Shown here: positions 34,360-46,836 of the stretch, piece by piece
How positions within the stretch are numbered: position 1 is the first letter of the stretch
Layout of the letters: every line of letters begins with the position of its first letter
Origin: Zingiber officinale
Taxonomy: Eukaryota; Streptophyta; Magnoliopsida; Zingiberales; Zingiberaceae
Length of the DNA: 64,000 nt
Direction: 5' to 3'
Assembly: GCF_018446385.1 (NCBI RefSeq)
Contig: NC_056000.1
Coordinates: 30,458,011-30,522,010 of the forward strand
Notes under the pieces: model-generated
Databases searched by the model: none
Seen by the model: the letters and a program-made list of their open reading frames with translations, nothing else
Told to the model about the DNA's origin: nothing
Program-made: the position numbers and the translations under genes

Positions 34360-34689
34360 CTCGACTAATCCTCCATTTAGTTTTTTAGGTTGCCTCTTGT
34401 ACTTCCTTCTGATAGTTTGTCAAAATTTCTAAGTATCAATGAACACACGCCCATTTGGTGGTTTCCTAGCTTTTATCGTAGGACATTGTTAAATATTCTA
34501 AGTGACCTTCCTTGCATCGTCGCTTAGCTCCATAAGGTTGTCCAGTTTCCCTTCTCACAATCTTATAATACTTATGAAAATCTTCTAAGTGTGAATCCTT
34601 ATGCTTCCATTCTTCTAAGTTGAACCGGGGTTTATATATAGTCATCGCTCGACTCTCCAATAACTTTCTTCTCGAGTTTATATCTGCCA

Positions 34690-35125
34690 CTCGGCTCTAT
34701 ATATTTGGTGTAGATTCTCAAGTTTATATATTCCCCGCTCGGCTTTATTTGACATAGACTATTGGGTTTATAACCGCCGCTCAACTGTTATCGTCAACTC
34801 TCGGGTTTATAGCCGCCGCTCGGCTATTGTCGCCGACTCTCGGGTTTATAGCCGTCACTCGACTTTGTAATGAAGGACAGGAGTATATAGTCACCGCTCG
34901 ACTGTTGAACCGAGATTTATAGTCGCCGCTCGACTTTTGATGATTACTACTCTTGGTTTATAGTCGTCGCTCGACTGTTAACTCATTGACTATTGACTAG
35001 TTGACTCTCAAGTTTATAGTCACTGCTCGACTTTAATCTTCGCTGCTTAAGGGTTTATAGTCGTCACTTGACTGTTGATATTCATTGCTCAAGGGTTTAT
35101 AGTCGCCGCTTGACTGTTAACTTAG
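34690..35125 (+). repeat. Diverged tandem repeats between pol and accessory gene
   Basis: About nine irregular units of 40-55 bp share GGTTTATAGTCGCCGCTCGA followed by CTGTT or a variant. They separate the 3' end of the accessory gene from the end of the integrase, the convergent junction of the two transcripts. Confidence 0.8.
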
Positions 35126-35224
35126 ACGATCGACGCAAGACTCTGGAACACTTAAGATTTTTATTCATCGTTCCCCTGCAATTACAGAATAGATGGCTTT
35201 ACAACTGTAGCAGGATTTTATTAC

Positions 35225-36705
35225 GTACCTATCACTCAACTCTATAAGGCTGGAGATTGTTTGTGCTCCAAGGCCGCTTGAGATTTATCCTATTCTCATC
35301 CTGTAGATAATAAGCTCCCGAGCGGAGCTTCTGAATGACTTTATATGGTCCTTTCTATGGGACTTCCAGCTTAGTGACATTGTCAATCGGCTTCACTCTC
35401 TTCCATACCAGGTCGTTGACCTGAAATAACCTCAGGATCACCCTCTGGTTGTAGCTCTACTTCATGCATTGTCGGTACGTAATGAGCCAGACGACGGCCT
35501 TATCTCGTACTTCATCCACTAAGTCAAGCTCCATGAGCCTCTGATCGACATTTCCTTCGTTGTAGAATTGTACCCGATCGAACTCTACTCCTACTTTGGC
35601 GAGCGGTTCGGCCTCCACCCATTTTGAGAAATAATCTACCGCAATGAGTAGAAATCTTCATTGCCCGATCACCATAGGAAATGGTCCAACAATGTCCATG
35701 CCCCACTAGTCAAACGAACAAGACACGGTGGATGCTTTCAACTCTTTAGTAGGTCAGCGCAGGATGTTCTGGTACTTTTGGCAGGATAGGCAAGTGGCCA
35801 CCGTCTGAGTGACGTCGTCTTGCAATGTGGGCCAGAAGTACCCGACCAGCAGGATCTTGCGGGCCAGTGATCTGCCGCCCAAATGACTACCGCATGAGTC
35901 TTGGTGAACCTCTTGTAGGATGTACTCAATGTCATCCGATCTGACACTTGAGCAACAACCTTGAGAAAGCTCTTTTATATAACCGATCTCCAATTAGGGT
36001 GAACCGCCCGACCCTCTTTTTTAACAAACAAGCTTCCTCCCGGTCAGTAGGTGAGACACCCGATTGGAGGAACTCTATCAATGGTATCCTCAAGTCGCTT
36101 GGAAAGGTCATTCTAGCCATCCGATCGATATGTGCGACCAGCAAGACCTGTTCGACCATCTTATTTATGATGAGCAGAGATAAAGAACTTGTTAATTTAG
36201 CCAGCTCGTCAGCATACTGGTTGTTTGACTAGGGGATCTTCTATATAATAACTTCTTGGAAACTTGTCTTCAATTTCTCGAAAGCTTCGGCATATAGCTT
36301 GAGTTGGATGTTATTTACCTCGAACGTTCCCGATAGCTACTGAGCTGCCAGCTGAGAATTTGAATGAACGAGGACTCTTGTGGCTCCCACATGCTGAGCT
36401 ATCTGTAGACCTGTTATCAGGGTCTCATATTCTACCTCGTTATTTATTTCCCAATAATCAAGTCATACGGACAAGTGCATCTGATCCTCACGTGGCGATA
36501 TTAAAAGGATGTCGATTCCACTGCCTTGCCGAGTGGATAAACCATCCACATATATCTTCCAAGTCGCGTCTAGCTCGATGTTCTGGACCTCAATCATAAA
36601 AGCAACTAAGGCTTGGACCTTGATCACTATCCGCGGTTGATACTGTATGTCAAACTCACTTAGCTCGGTGATCCATTTGATCAACCATCCGAATGTTTCT
36701 GGGTT
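35225..36705 (-). pseudogene. Tat pol remnant: RNase H and integrase
   Basis: On the minus strand: PETFGWLIKW leads into RNase H with ATWKIYVDGLSTRQGSG and later YADELAKL. Integrase begins after MVEQVLLVAHIDRM, with a frameshift near 35990. Its zinc finger shows HQDSCGSH then CLSCQK. The core starts WGMDIVGPFPM and YFSKWVEAEPLAK, then jumps to GVEFDRVQFYNEGNVDQRLMEL, so over a hundred residues of the catalytic core are deleted near 35590. The C-terminus (GPYKVIQKLRSGAYYL) follows. The sequence style is that of Tat/Ogre-group Gypsy pol. RT is absent; similarity ends abruptly near 36705. Confidence 0.85.
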
Positions 36706-37011
36706 AAGGTAAAAAAAGTTACTTTATTAAATTTGAATAACTACTTTTCACTACATCATATAGCAACTTTCCTTTTTTTCTTTCTCCTCTATAATATTTA
36801 GAGAATAGAATTTATTTCCTAAATTGAGAAAAGTATTATTCATAAATATAAAATTTAAAAAATAAATAGGATAATTGATATAATTTTTTTTAATTACTCT
36901 ATTTAAAATTTAAAATAATTTTTTTTTCAATAATGTAACTGATACGAACACTTCAGCAACCCACATAAAAATGGGATGGCCTTAAAACATTCTTGCAAAA
37001 CATGCAAGAGC
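36706..37011. other. AT-rich flank, no gene
   Basis: Low-complexity AT-rich sequence between the truncated Tat element and the SINE pair. Nothing recognisable. Confidence 0.5.
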
Positions 37012-37028
37012 TTGGAGAGGGTACACCT

Positions 37029-37222
37029 GCCCCCAGGGTGTAGCGTAAACGGTGGGCGCATGGTATCTCTGGCGTAATGGTCAGGGGTCGATTCTCATGA
37101 ACTGACGACCTGGAGTTTACCCCGTCATGTGCCTATGGCCTGTGTACCTGCATGAACCTCCCTCCATATCCGTGGAGTCGGCACTAGGAGGCCGCTAAGG
37201 TAGCAGATCTACCTTTTTTTTT
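37029..37222 (+). mobile_element. tRNA-type SINE with oligo-T tail
   Basis: A 194 bp insertion is bounded by a 17-bp duplication TTGGAGAGGGTACACCT (37012-37028 and 37223-37239). Near the 5' end are polymerase III-type boxes: A box TAGCGTAAACGGTGGGC and B box GGGGTCGATTC. The 3' end is a T run of about 11. Long target duplication, internal promoter and short length fit a SINE; the T tail recalls the plant Au family. Confidence 0.85.
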
Positions 37223-37239
37223 TTGGAGAGGGTACACCT

Positions 37240-37561
37240 TAAAAACTAAGGTAGGGTAAACTTTTTAACGTGATTGGGCCCATCGCTTCGTGGCCCCATA
37301 CCCCAGAAACCCCCGAAGAGATTTTTTGGGAAGCCTCAATATCACGTATCCGACCCTTCGGATGGGTCTAGTGGCTAGCTCATAAGGTGTTACCAGCATG
37401 AGGTCTGGAGTTCGAATCTCGGCAAAGCCGAGATAAATGTCTCCCTTATGTATTAGTCATTATTCCAAAGACTAGTAGCCGTCCATGATTTACCTCCTCC
37501 GTGTTGACCTTGAGATAGATTGACGGAGGCACGAAGATGAATGTATTCCTTTTTTACCACC
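37240..37561 (+). mobile_element. Second tRNA-type SINE-bearing unit at the same target
   Basis: This 322 bp unit lies between the second target copy (37223-37239) and a third, nearly identical copy CTTGGAAAGGGTACACCT (37563-37580). It contains an A box TGGCTAGCTCATAAGGTG and a textbook B box GGAGTTCGAATCTC near 37350-37420, and ends in a T run. The first 80 bases before the tRNA-like head are of unknown origin. Confidence 0.75.
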
Positions 37562-37580
37562 TTGGAAAGGGTACACCTGT

Positions 37581-40236
37581 TCTATAAAAAGAGGATCAAA
37601 ATGGAGAAATATGGATGAATTTTCATGTAATCTTTATCTATAATTAAAAGAAAATTTATCCAAAGGTAATTTATGAAGGGGAGTTTGGCATGTGACCTGG
37701 AGGTTGCAGGTTGGAGTTTTAAAAATAGTCTTTTGTTAAAAAAAAATAAAAAAAGAAAAAAAAAAGAGGTATAATAGATTCTTCCTGGAATCGGCCTGTC
37801 GTGCACCGGATTTTTGTTTTTGTTTTTAATCCAAAGGTGGTTGATGTCAATCAATTTCTTTCCTTACTTCTCCCTCTACCTCTTTGCTTCTCTTCAATAA
37901 GTTCACAGCTATTAAAAAATCTGATTGACTATAAATTAATTGAGGACGGACTATAAGAGATACCAAGATGGTATAATTATTTTTTACTATAATAAATTCA
38001 TAATGATCAAAAGCTATCGAATTCATGTGGTGAAAGATTGACATAGGAGTACAAATCAGAATCCAACAGATAAATTAAAAGTAAAAAATCATCTATCTTC
38101 AAAACTGACCAGGCAAAACTTAAATATCTTAATTATTAAAAAAAACTATGCAATCTTTTCTTCAAATATTTAGCATTTTTTTCCGGCCGGCTTGAGTATT
38201 CCAATCTAGATTTTTGCTTCTGCTTGTTAAGCACATCCAAAATGTTGCCCACCATCTAAAAATGTTGTTATTTTATGATTTTAGATTTTAAAAAATATCT
38301 GCATAAAATTTATATTTATATTTTTTTATTTTTAACAATTAAACTTCTACGCAATTACTTTAGTTCATAATTAGTTTCCAAACTTATTTGTTTGATAATT
38401 TAGCATATCACATATTTAATTTTGAAAAATAATGAAAATATTCACCTAATATAATTTAGTATATCACATATAAAATTTTATATTTATCAAAAGTGTATTT
38501 ATTACTTAATATATTCTTCTTTTCTCCTAACAAAAAATTATAAGAAAAAATTAAGAAAACTCCGATAAAATCTTGAGCATTTATGACCACGAGCTCGCGG
38601 CAAAACCTACAACCATCTTGAAAAATACCGTACCATATATTTTAACCCAACTATTAATAAAACTCTAAATAAATCTAACATGAATAAATTTGATGTTTAA
38701 TTCAATAAAAACTCATTTATGTTTATTTAATTATAAAATATATATATAACAAATAAACCTGAATAGTAGGGTATTTTATTGTTCATAAATAATTTATGAA
38801 TTCTGCTAGGGTGAAATATCTTTCGTGATTTACATGTCGATATTTTGTAGTAAGGTTGATGATACTAGACCGTTTGAGGTAAATGATATCATCTTTTACT
38901 CTAATAAATAATTTATGAATAAATTTATTTATTAATTTATATAAAATTTAATTATTGAAAATAATATATTTTTAATATTATTTTAAATTTAGGATTCATA
39001 ATATATTAGAAATACTATAAATTTTATGAATAGATAACCATTTAAGATAAATTACAAGAACGACAATGATAATTGAGCTTCATTAAAAGCGTTTATAAAA
39101 ATATTCATGAACAAGATTAAATTTGACTCGAATTTCATAAATTTTTCAATAAAATAAATTCAATAAAAAAATTTGAATATAATGGCTTCACTCACCTCAT
39201 TTACATTGGTAACTATTAATATTGTAGTAAAAAAAAATGATAATCTTCCATTAGGCCTTACATCAGTCCATACTATTTGGAAGGTTCCAAAAAGTAAATC
39301 TGAGAAAATCATTTTACATGGAAATCAAGTGATCCGTGAGAATCAAGTGATCCGCTATGCATTTAACATATCGTGAAAATCAATCTCATGAAAATATTCA
39401 ACAACTTTAAATTTGAATTGAATTCCATAAAATTTTTAATAAAATAAACTTAATAAATAAATTTGAATATAATTAAACTTGGCTTCACTCACCTCATTTA
39501 CATTCTTAACTATTAATATGGTAGTAAAAAAAGATAGTTTTCATCCGAGCTCGGGCTCCTATAAAACTGTCCCATACGATTTAAAAATGAGGTAAATCAC
39601 AAGAATATTTGTTCGATATAGTAGACCTTTGCATAAGGTCAACTGATCCACAAAGCATTTCACACGTGTTGAAAATCGACCTCGTGATATATTACAATAT
39701 CGTATATAAATACTAACGGTATCAATCCGTGAGAGCTTCCTAACTATTAATTATTTTTTTAATGAAAGTCCTAACTAGTAATATTGTTAAGTGATGTGTT
39801 TACATGTTTGTAATCATTCCGTTGGTTAATTCAATTTTGTTGGTGACGGGAGGAGAAAATAATTATGATTTTTCAAATTAGGAGGGTATTTTGACAATAT
39901 GTAGAATGTGAGTTTTTTATTTTAAAAAATAACTGGTAACAATATTAGACTAAAATTAAAGTATCCCGATCAACTATGTACTCGAAACGTCTCTCGACGT
40001 GAGGCAAATAAATCGGCGCTCTGCTCACCGTTCGCTGCCACCTTCGTGGTCATGTGATTGCGAGGAAACGGCGCCTCGGATGAGAGAAGGCTGCGCCGTG
40101 ATATGTGATTTTCTTTCGCTGCGAGAAGGGCAGGTGCTTGTCGGGATGGAGGTTATCACAAATGAGCCTTTGCTAAGAAAAGATGAGGGATTTAAGCTCC
40201 TCCGTTACTTTCTTTTCTGTTTTTCTTCTTTACCTC
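37581..40236. other. AT-rich intergenic, no gene seen
   Basis: This stretch is strongly AT-rich, with short frames only and one direct duplication (39120-39545). The right end is the promoter of the phosphodiesterase-like gene. Confidence 0.5.
39120..39545 (+). repeat. Diverged direct duplication, about 290 bp offset
   Basis: Segments around 39140-39240 and 39425-39530 share CATAAATTTTTCAATAAAAT-type sequence, then GGCTTCACTCACCTCATTTA and AACTATTAATAT. They differ by scattered changes and a short insertion. Confidence 0.75.
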
Positions 40237-40243
40237 TATAAAT
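40237..40243 (+). promoter_or_regulatory. TATA box of the phosphodiesterase-like gene
   Basis: CTCTATAAATCGC follows a pyrimidine-rich stretch, about 270 bases before the start codon. It implies a leader of roughly 240 bases. Confidence 0.6.
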
Positions 40244-40509
40244 CGCTCGAATATAGCAATCATCTTGCGTATTTTTGTAGGCATGTCTCTCTTCCACGAA
40301 ATTTAGTTTGCCGCTTTTTCAGGTTCCTGAGAATTCAGGAAATCATTGTTTGGGATCTGTTTGATTAAAAAAAAATTAGCCTTTTGCAGTGAGGTTTGTG
40401 TTATTCGGTTATGTCCATTTCATCGTTGTTGATAAAGTAATTTTTTTTTTTGCGTTTTGATAAAGAATCTGTTACATGAGTAGCAGGATTTCTATTTGGA
40501 ATTTGGGGA

Positions 40510-43500
40510 ATGATGCTTAGGGTGATTCTTTTGGTCCTTCTCCTTCTTCATGAGACTACAGCTGCAAATCTTCCTGCAAAATGGCAGACCTTGAGTGGTA
40601 TGATTATGGTTTCTCTATCAATGTTATGCTCTATGAATGCTTGTTTGCAATACTCAATGGGGGGAATGATTTTGTAAACATTACAGAAGCAAATAAAAAC
40701 AACCCTCTTTGTTGTTTTTCTTTACAATGTATATTCCCAATTGTGGTATCAAAATTTGATTATTTTTTCCTACTATTTGATATTATGCCAGCTAGACCAC
40801 AATCATAGAATTGAGAACCTTTTATTTGATTAATGAAGCACAAATCAATAATGTGTCGGAGGGCATGCATAGATTGCATGTGACGTGGTCATTACAAAGA
40901 GATATGTAGCATATTAATGGCAACGGGCTCTTGTTTTTGTCTAACCTGTAACCTTTTTTATGTAGAATTGTGGCCCCGGATCTAGGGGTGAGCATTGGGT
41001 TAATTCAGTCCATAAATTAACCGAATTAATTGAAAATCGATTTAATATTGGCTAACCGAATCGAATCAAAATTTTACTAAAATCTAATTAATCAAATCAA
41101 ATTAAAAATTGATTATTTTGATTAACATCGAATTAACCGAATTTGTTTAAAAAATAATAAAAAGAATTTATACAAAATTAATACTAATTAACCATAAGAG
41201 TGATGACATTTTTTTTCATGATGATGTGATGTCAGGATAAAAAATTATTATAGCATAACTTGGTTTTGTTGGTTTGCTTGATGCTTCAGTTTACCAGTAG
41301 AACTTTGCATTATCCGCATAACAAACCTATGATCCAATTAATGTAGTGATAAATTGCTAATTCCATATGCAAGCCAACATTATGCTACCTACATAGCAAC
41401 AATTGAGGTGGTGCTAATTCGCAACAATTGAGGTATTGCTAATTCACAACATTTGCAGGTGGTGCTCCTTTGGTCATAGCACAAGGTGGCTTCTCTGGAG
41501 TTTTCCCAGAGTCCAGCCAATATGCCTACCAGTTTGCACAGGCAAATAGTGTGAAAAATGTTGTTTTATATTGTGATCTTCAGATGACAAAAGATGGAGC
41601 TGGGATCTGTCATACGGATTACAGGCTTGATAATTCCACAACTATTTCATCTGTCTTCCCTAAAGGGCAGAAAACTTATCCTATCAATGGGAAACAAGTT
41701 CGAGGATGGTTTGCAGTTGATTTCACTTCAGATCAATTATATAACAACGTTTCATGTGAGTATAACAATGATTGTACCTGCTGTGAAGTATTTTATTGTT
41801 GTCCTTCTAACTGGCAATGGTAACCAAGACAAAATGAATTTGAATTCTGGAAATCTTTTCACCAAGAAACTCTGCATGCAATTTTTATCTTATCATGAAA
41901 GTGATACTTTTACTTGAGAAAATTCCTCTTTTATTGGTTTATATTTAAAAAATTGAGGTAATCATGATTCCTAAAGTAAAAAAAAATAAATACCTATTAT
42001 ATTAGATGGAAGGAATGGGTTGCTCCTATTCTTGTTGTTGTTAAAGGAGAGTTTTTCTTGTTCATATGAATATTAAAATCAAGATGCATCTATACTAGTA
42101 ATGATTTTGTTTCTATTGTGTGGAGATTTTAAATGGTTCATATAGTGACTAATTGCTCATTATCTTCTTAAGATGATAACAAGTCATAATTTTTAGAAGA
42201 TAATAAGTTATAATTTTTTTTCCCTTTGAAGTGATTCAAAGTATCTATTCCCGACCAAGCATATTTGATGGAAGTTTGCCGATATCCATGGTTGAAGACG
42301 TTACTGGACTTCACCCTTCTCAATTCTGGATAAATCTTCAGGTAAGTGCATCAAAATCCTAACTTTGCGTCTTTTTATAACATAGATACAAACTAATACA
42401 TATATTGATAAATAGACTTCATTATTCTTCTTTGTTTTTGTCCATTCTTGAGTTAAATACATGAGCTTGAAAAGATAGCCAGTTTTAGAAATAATTTGAC
42501 TACGGAGTTGTCACTAAAATGCTCGTTCATCTCCATGAAATGGATATTCCACGGCTATCTATAATTTTTGACATTATAACGTCTTTCAACATGCTGCAGT
42601 TCAACACCTTTTTCAAGGCTCACAATCTGGATGCTGTGGACTACATTACCTCAGTTTCAGGACAAGTAGTTATAGATTATATCTCTTCTCCAGAAATAGA
42701 TTTCTTAAGAAGTTTGATGGGAAAACTCGGAAGGTCCAAGACAAAGCTCATCTTTCGATTCTTGAGCGTGGATGATGTTGAACCTTCCACAAAGAAAACA
42801 TATCAAGCCTTCCTAACTGATCTTGCCACTATCAAGTCATTTGCTTCTGGAATTCTTGTCCCCAAAAGCTACATATGGCCTGTTAATCATGATCAATGTC
42901 TAGAGCCCCATACTTCTTTGGTGGCTGATGCCCATGCCGTTGGCCTAGAAGTTTATGCAGATTACTTTGCAAATGATATGCCTGCAAGCTACAACTATAG
43001 TTTTGATCCAACGGCAGAGTATCTGCAATTTATTGACAACTCAGACTTCTCAGTAGATGGCGTGCTTACAGATTTCCCTTCAACAGCATCAGAAGCCATA
43101 GGTAAGAATACTTCACTAACCTTCTTTTTGTGTGCTTCAAGATTAAAAAATTATCTACATTAAATTTCTGGTTGGATAATAAAAAAAAAAACAAGCTAAA
43201 GTTTGTTTTATGGATGTACATAATGCCATGTCATTCTCCCTTGTTTTTGTTGCAGCTTGCTTGGCACACAACGACAAGAATGTTGTCCCTAACAAAGGTA
43301 AATAAGTTTTATAGCTTTTATAGTCTTTTTGGTTGTTGATGCTGATGGATTTTTTTCTCCTCACTATGATGTATGATGCAGGTCGACCATTGATTATAAC
43401 ACACAATGGTGCAAGTGGAGTCTATGCTGGATCCACCGATCTTGCATATCAACAAGCAGTAGCAGATGGAGCAGATATAATTGACTGTTCAGTTCAGATG

Positions 43501-45950
43501 TCAAAAGATGGAGTAGCCTTTTGTTTGGAATCTCCAGACCTTATGGGCCACTCAACAGCAGTACAAACATTTATGTCACTAGCTACGACAGTTCCTGAGA
43601 TACAAAGCAACAACGGAATCTTCTCATTTGATCTATCATGGAGTGACATCCTAAGCTTGAAACGTAAGGAACTTTATGCTCTTTGTTGCCTGATGAGATT
43701 CAGTATTTCCTACAAAGGGGTAAAACGGCTAGGGAAAGAATTGAAGTAGATTTACAGGGAAGGGATAGGGTAATGTTTTAGTGTTCTATGAAATTTACTT
43801 TATTCTCTTTGTTTTCTGATGAAATTTTCCTACATGGGAGGAAAATGGTTAGAAAAGAAGCGAGGGAGATTTAAGTGGAAAAATATTGGGTAATATTTTT
43901 CATAGTCTGTGTTTCCTTGGGAGGAAGTAAACTAGAGTTTTCTTTCTCTCTGTTTTCTTAGAGGGAAGGGAGCTTGATTTCTAAAATCGATTAATTAAAA
44001 ATATAAATAATTAAAATTTTGATATAAATGTTTTTAAACTTGAATCACAGAGTTTCCGTCAAAATGGCAAGTACATGACATGATATAGTTACGATTGTGC
44101 TAAACTTGCACTTATGAGTGGCTATTACTTTCTACTAACAATGAGAAGTAACTATTGTCTTATCACTCAAGCAAAAGATGTGCAAAATATGTCGTAGACA
44201 TCCTTAGATGCTTACTTTTCTGTGGTTGATGATCTGATCAAAGAACGGTGTTCATCCTTATATTTTTTTTTCTCCTTTTTTTCCTCTTAAACATCATGCT
44301 TTTGAAATGCTAGTTGGCGTTGAGCTTAGTTACTTGGGAAAAACAGCAATGATCAAATTTTATTTTAGATAACTCCTATGCATATAAGAAGCTGAAGACT
44401 AACACAAATGAACTCTGCATTTAGGAACCTAATAAAAAATAAAGGAAAAGAACAATTTTGAGTGGGTGTTCATTACAATATTATTCATCCAATTGCTCTC
44501 ATTTATTGCCTTCTGGTATTTATACTGTACACATGTATTTCAAGATCATAGAATAATCTATGGACAGTTTGTGAGAATATTAGAAAATATGAGAATGATA
44601 TAGTGATCCTGGTCTCCTCTTTTTGTTATTTCCCTTTCAGCTGCACTGACAAGCCCCTTATCTCAAGCTGGCCTGTCAAGGAATCCTGCAGCTAAGAATG
44701 CTGGCAAGTTTATGACACTGGATGACTTTCTTAACTTTGCAAAAACTAGCACTGTTTCTGGAGTTCTAATCAACATAGAGGTACAAACGTCTATTCTCTT
44801 CATTGTTAGTGCAAAATATTTTCTAAGCATAACTTTATGGGGAAAATTCTTTTTTTTTTTCCTTTTTTTGCCTGTAATACAAGGAAAATTCCTTTTCTTC
44901 CATTCTTTTCATGTATTCAAGATTGGTACTCCCTCCCTTCATGTCTACATGAAAGACTAGAAAACTTAGAAGAAGAAAAAATCTTTTAAATGTATTCCAT
45001 GAAAGAATCCTTAGTGCAAATAATTTCTACATCATTTTTCTGATTAATCACATGTTTTCTGCTTGCAGAATGCTGCTTATCTTGCTTCAAAGAAAGGCCT
45101 TGGAATAGTAGATGCAGTCTCTACTGCACTTTCAAATGCAAGTTACGACCAACAAGCAAATAAGCAAATCTTCATCCAGTCTGATGACATTCAAGTCCTC
45201 GCTGTGTTCAAGAAAAATCCCAGCTACACTCGAGTGCTCTCCATCGAGGAGACCATAAGCGATGCTCCCAAGCCAACCGTCGACGAGATCAAACAATTTG
45301 CAGATGCAGTCGACCTTCCCAGAACATCCATTGTCGCTGATTCAGGCTCCTTTATTTCTGGCTTCACCGACGTCGTCAAGAAGATGCACGCAGCAAACAT
45401 ATCGGTTCATGCGTCTGTCTTCCGGAATGAGTACTTGGCGATAGCGTTCGACTACTTCTCGGACCCCATGGTCGAGCTTGCTACATTTGTTGCTGGTGTC
45501 GAAGTTGATGCCGTCGTCACTGAGTTTCCAGCCACTGCAGCGGCATACTTAAGTAAGTACTTGCTTATATCTCCTAAGTCATCTTTGTTTACGTTAACTA
45601 GAGGTTTTTTGCTATCAATTTTGTCCAACGTCAACTTTGAATCTTTTCCAGGGAGTCCATGCTCAGACTTGAATGCCAAGCTGGACTACTCAATCTTGCC
45701 CATAGAGCCTGGATCTCTCCTCGCTTTGGCTCCGCCGGAAGCGTTGCCGCCAGCTGAAGCCCCTGCCCCTGCTCTCCAAGTCGCTGACATTCAAGATCCG
45801 CCACTACCACCGGTGATCGGTCGCTCCCAGACGTCGTCGGTGGTTGCTCCTCCGACGACCTCTCCTAATGGCCAACCGACAAATGCTGCGAGCCTGTCTG
45901 TTTGTCTCTTGGCGGTGGTGCTCAGTTGCCTGTGCGTGATGTATCAGTGA
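40510..45950 (+). CDS. GDPDL: GPI-anchored glycerophosphodiester phosphodiesterase-like protein (SHV3/GDPDL family)
   Basis: Nine coding exons join in frame to 747 aa: 40510-40597, 41459-41755, 42232-42341, 42600-43101, 43256-43297, 43382-43663, 44641-44780, 45069-45552, 45652-45950; all introns are GT-AG. A signal peptide (MMLRVILLVLLLLHETTAA) leads into two GDPD-like domains, about residues 31-330 and 347-655. Domain 1 begins IAQGGFSGVFPESS and so has Gln where true enzymes have the catalytic His; domain 2 begins ITHNGASGVYAGS and keeps the His. A Pro/Ala-rich stretch and a hydrophobic tail (SVCLLAVVLSCLCVMYQ) indicate GPI anchoring. In Arabidopsis this family (SHV3, SVL) affects cellulose and pectin organisation in growing walls; a true phosphodiesterase activity is doubtful. 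No defect is seen. Met at 40513 is an equivalent start. Confidence 0.95.
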
Positions 45951-46388
45951 TGGTGCTCCGTACAGTTTGTCTCATTTTATGAAATGGAAAAAGTTGCCTA
46001 TTAAAATTTACGAGTGTGTTAAAAAAAACAAATGAGATGGTTAAAATGAAAGAGTATTTCAAATATGAACTAAATGGAAAAGAGTGTTTTTTTATATATA
46101 TATTTTCTGTCAAGTAATTTTTGCATTTCGTCTCTTTAGTATTCTTCAGTGGTTCATGTATTTTACAGTTCTACATATACTAAAAAGTTTTAATATTTTG
46201 ACAAATTTATATTTAAACATAGTGATGAGCAATGCTCCGAGTTATGAATTCTTAATTTGATGAATCGGGTGATTTATTTAATCTAATTTAGATAAATTAA
46301 ACATATATTTTAGAGCGTCTAAATGATTATTCTCTATATATAATTAATTAATTATTAAAAGCTAAGGATTAAAAACATGCTACCCCAA
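45951..46388. other. Intergenic between two plus-strand genes
   Basis: AT-rich sequence that includes the 3' UTR of the phosphodiesterase-like gene; no other feature is visible. Confidence 0.5.
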
Positions 46389-46436
46389 TGGGCTTTGTCG
46401 GTGAGGCCCATTTCCCATTTCACCAATTAATGGGCC
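46389..46436 (+). promoter_or_regulatory. Cluster of site II motifs upstream of the NIPA gene
   Basis: TGGGCT (46389), AGGCCCA (46404) and TGGGCC (46431) lie within 50 bases, just upstream of a probable non-coding first exon (about 46500-46760). Such TGGGCY motifs are typical TCP-factor sites of broadly expressed plant genes. Confidence 0.5.
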
Positions 46437-46795
46437 GGCTAATTTTGGTCCGCATCTGGCGACTTTGAATCTATTTTACTCGAATCCGACGGCACAGGTA
46501 GTGTGGAGAGTCGTGACTTGGCTTTCTACTGCGCTCCCATGAATCATGCTGTCACAAGTCGCGCATGCCTCTAGAGATCTGCTCTCCATTTCCGTCGTCG
46601 ATGACTGCAGTCTCGTCTTCCTCGCAGGAATATTTCCTAGGGTTCTTCCCTCTTCTGCTTCTCTTCTCGTCTCCGAGCTGCTCTTCTCTATTATAGATGC
46701 ATCTGCGATGGATTTAGGTGGTGACTCCCGCGAGTTAAAGTTCTACGTAGACTAAAACTTTCTCGCCCATTGCCCCTGTGGCTTGTATACAGTGC

Positions 46796-46836
46796 ATTCA
46801 TTTTTATTTTTATTTTTATTTTTATTTTTATTTTTT
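46796..46836 (+). repeat. (TTTTTA)n microsatellite in the 5' leader intron of NIPA
   Basis: About six units of TTTTTA occur shortly after the probable first non-coding exon. Confidence 0.9.

Larger units (their letters stand above)
26086..36705 (-). mobile_element. Tat-lineage Ty3/Gypsy element, 5'-truncated (copy B)
   Basis: In minus orientation the order is: RNase H and integrase remnants (36705-35225), a repeat-rich spacer (35140-34690), the accessory gene on the opposite (plus) strand (32008-34359), a purine tract (26904-26918) and the 3' LTR (26900-26086). A gag-only Copia-like element starting at 26955 is inserted between the accessory-gene promoter and the purine tract. The 5' LTR, gag, protease and RT are missing; similarity stops near 36705. 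TTAGT (26081-26085) would be one side of its target duplication. The element is more decayed than copy A. Confidence 0.8.

Noticed and set aside
37345-37420. Possible functional tRNA gene
   Set aside because: A and B boxes are good, but no cloverleaf with acceptor stem closes and the unit has SINE-type tail and flanking duplications.
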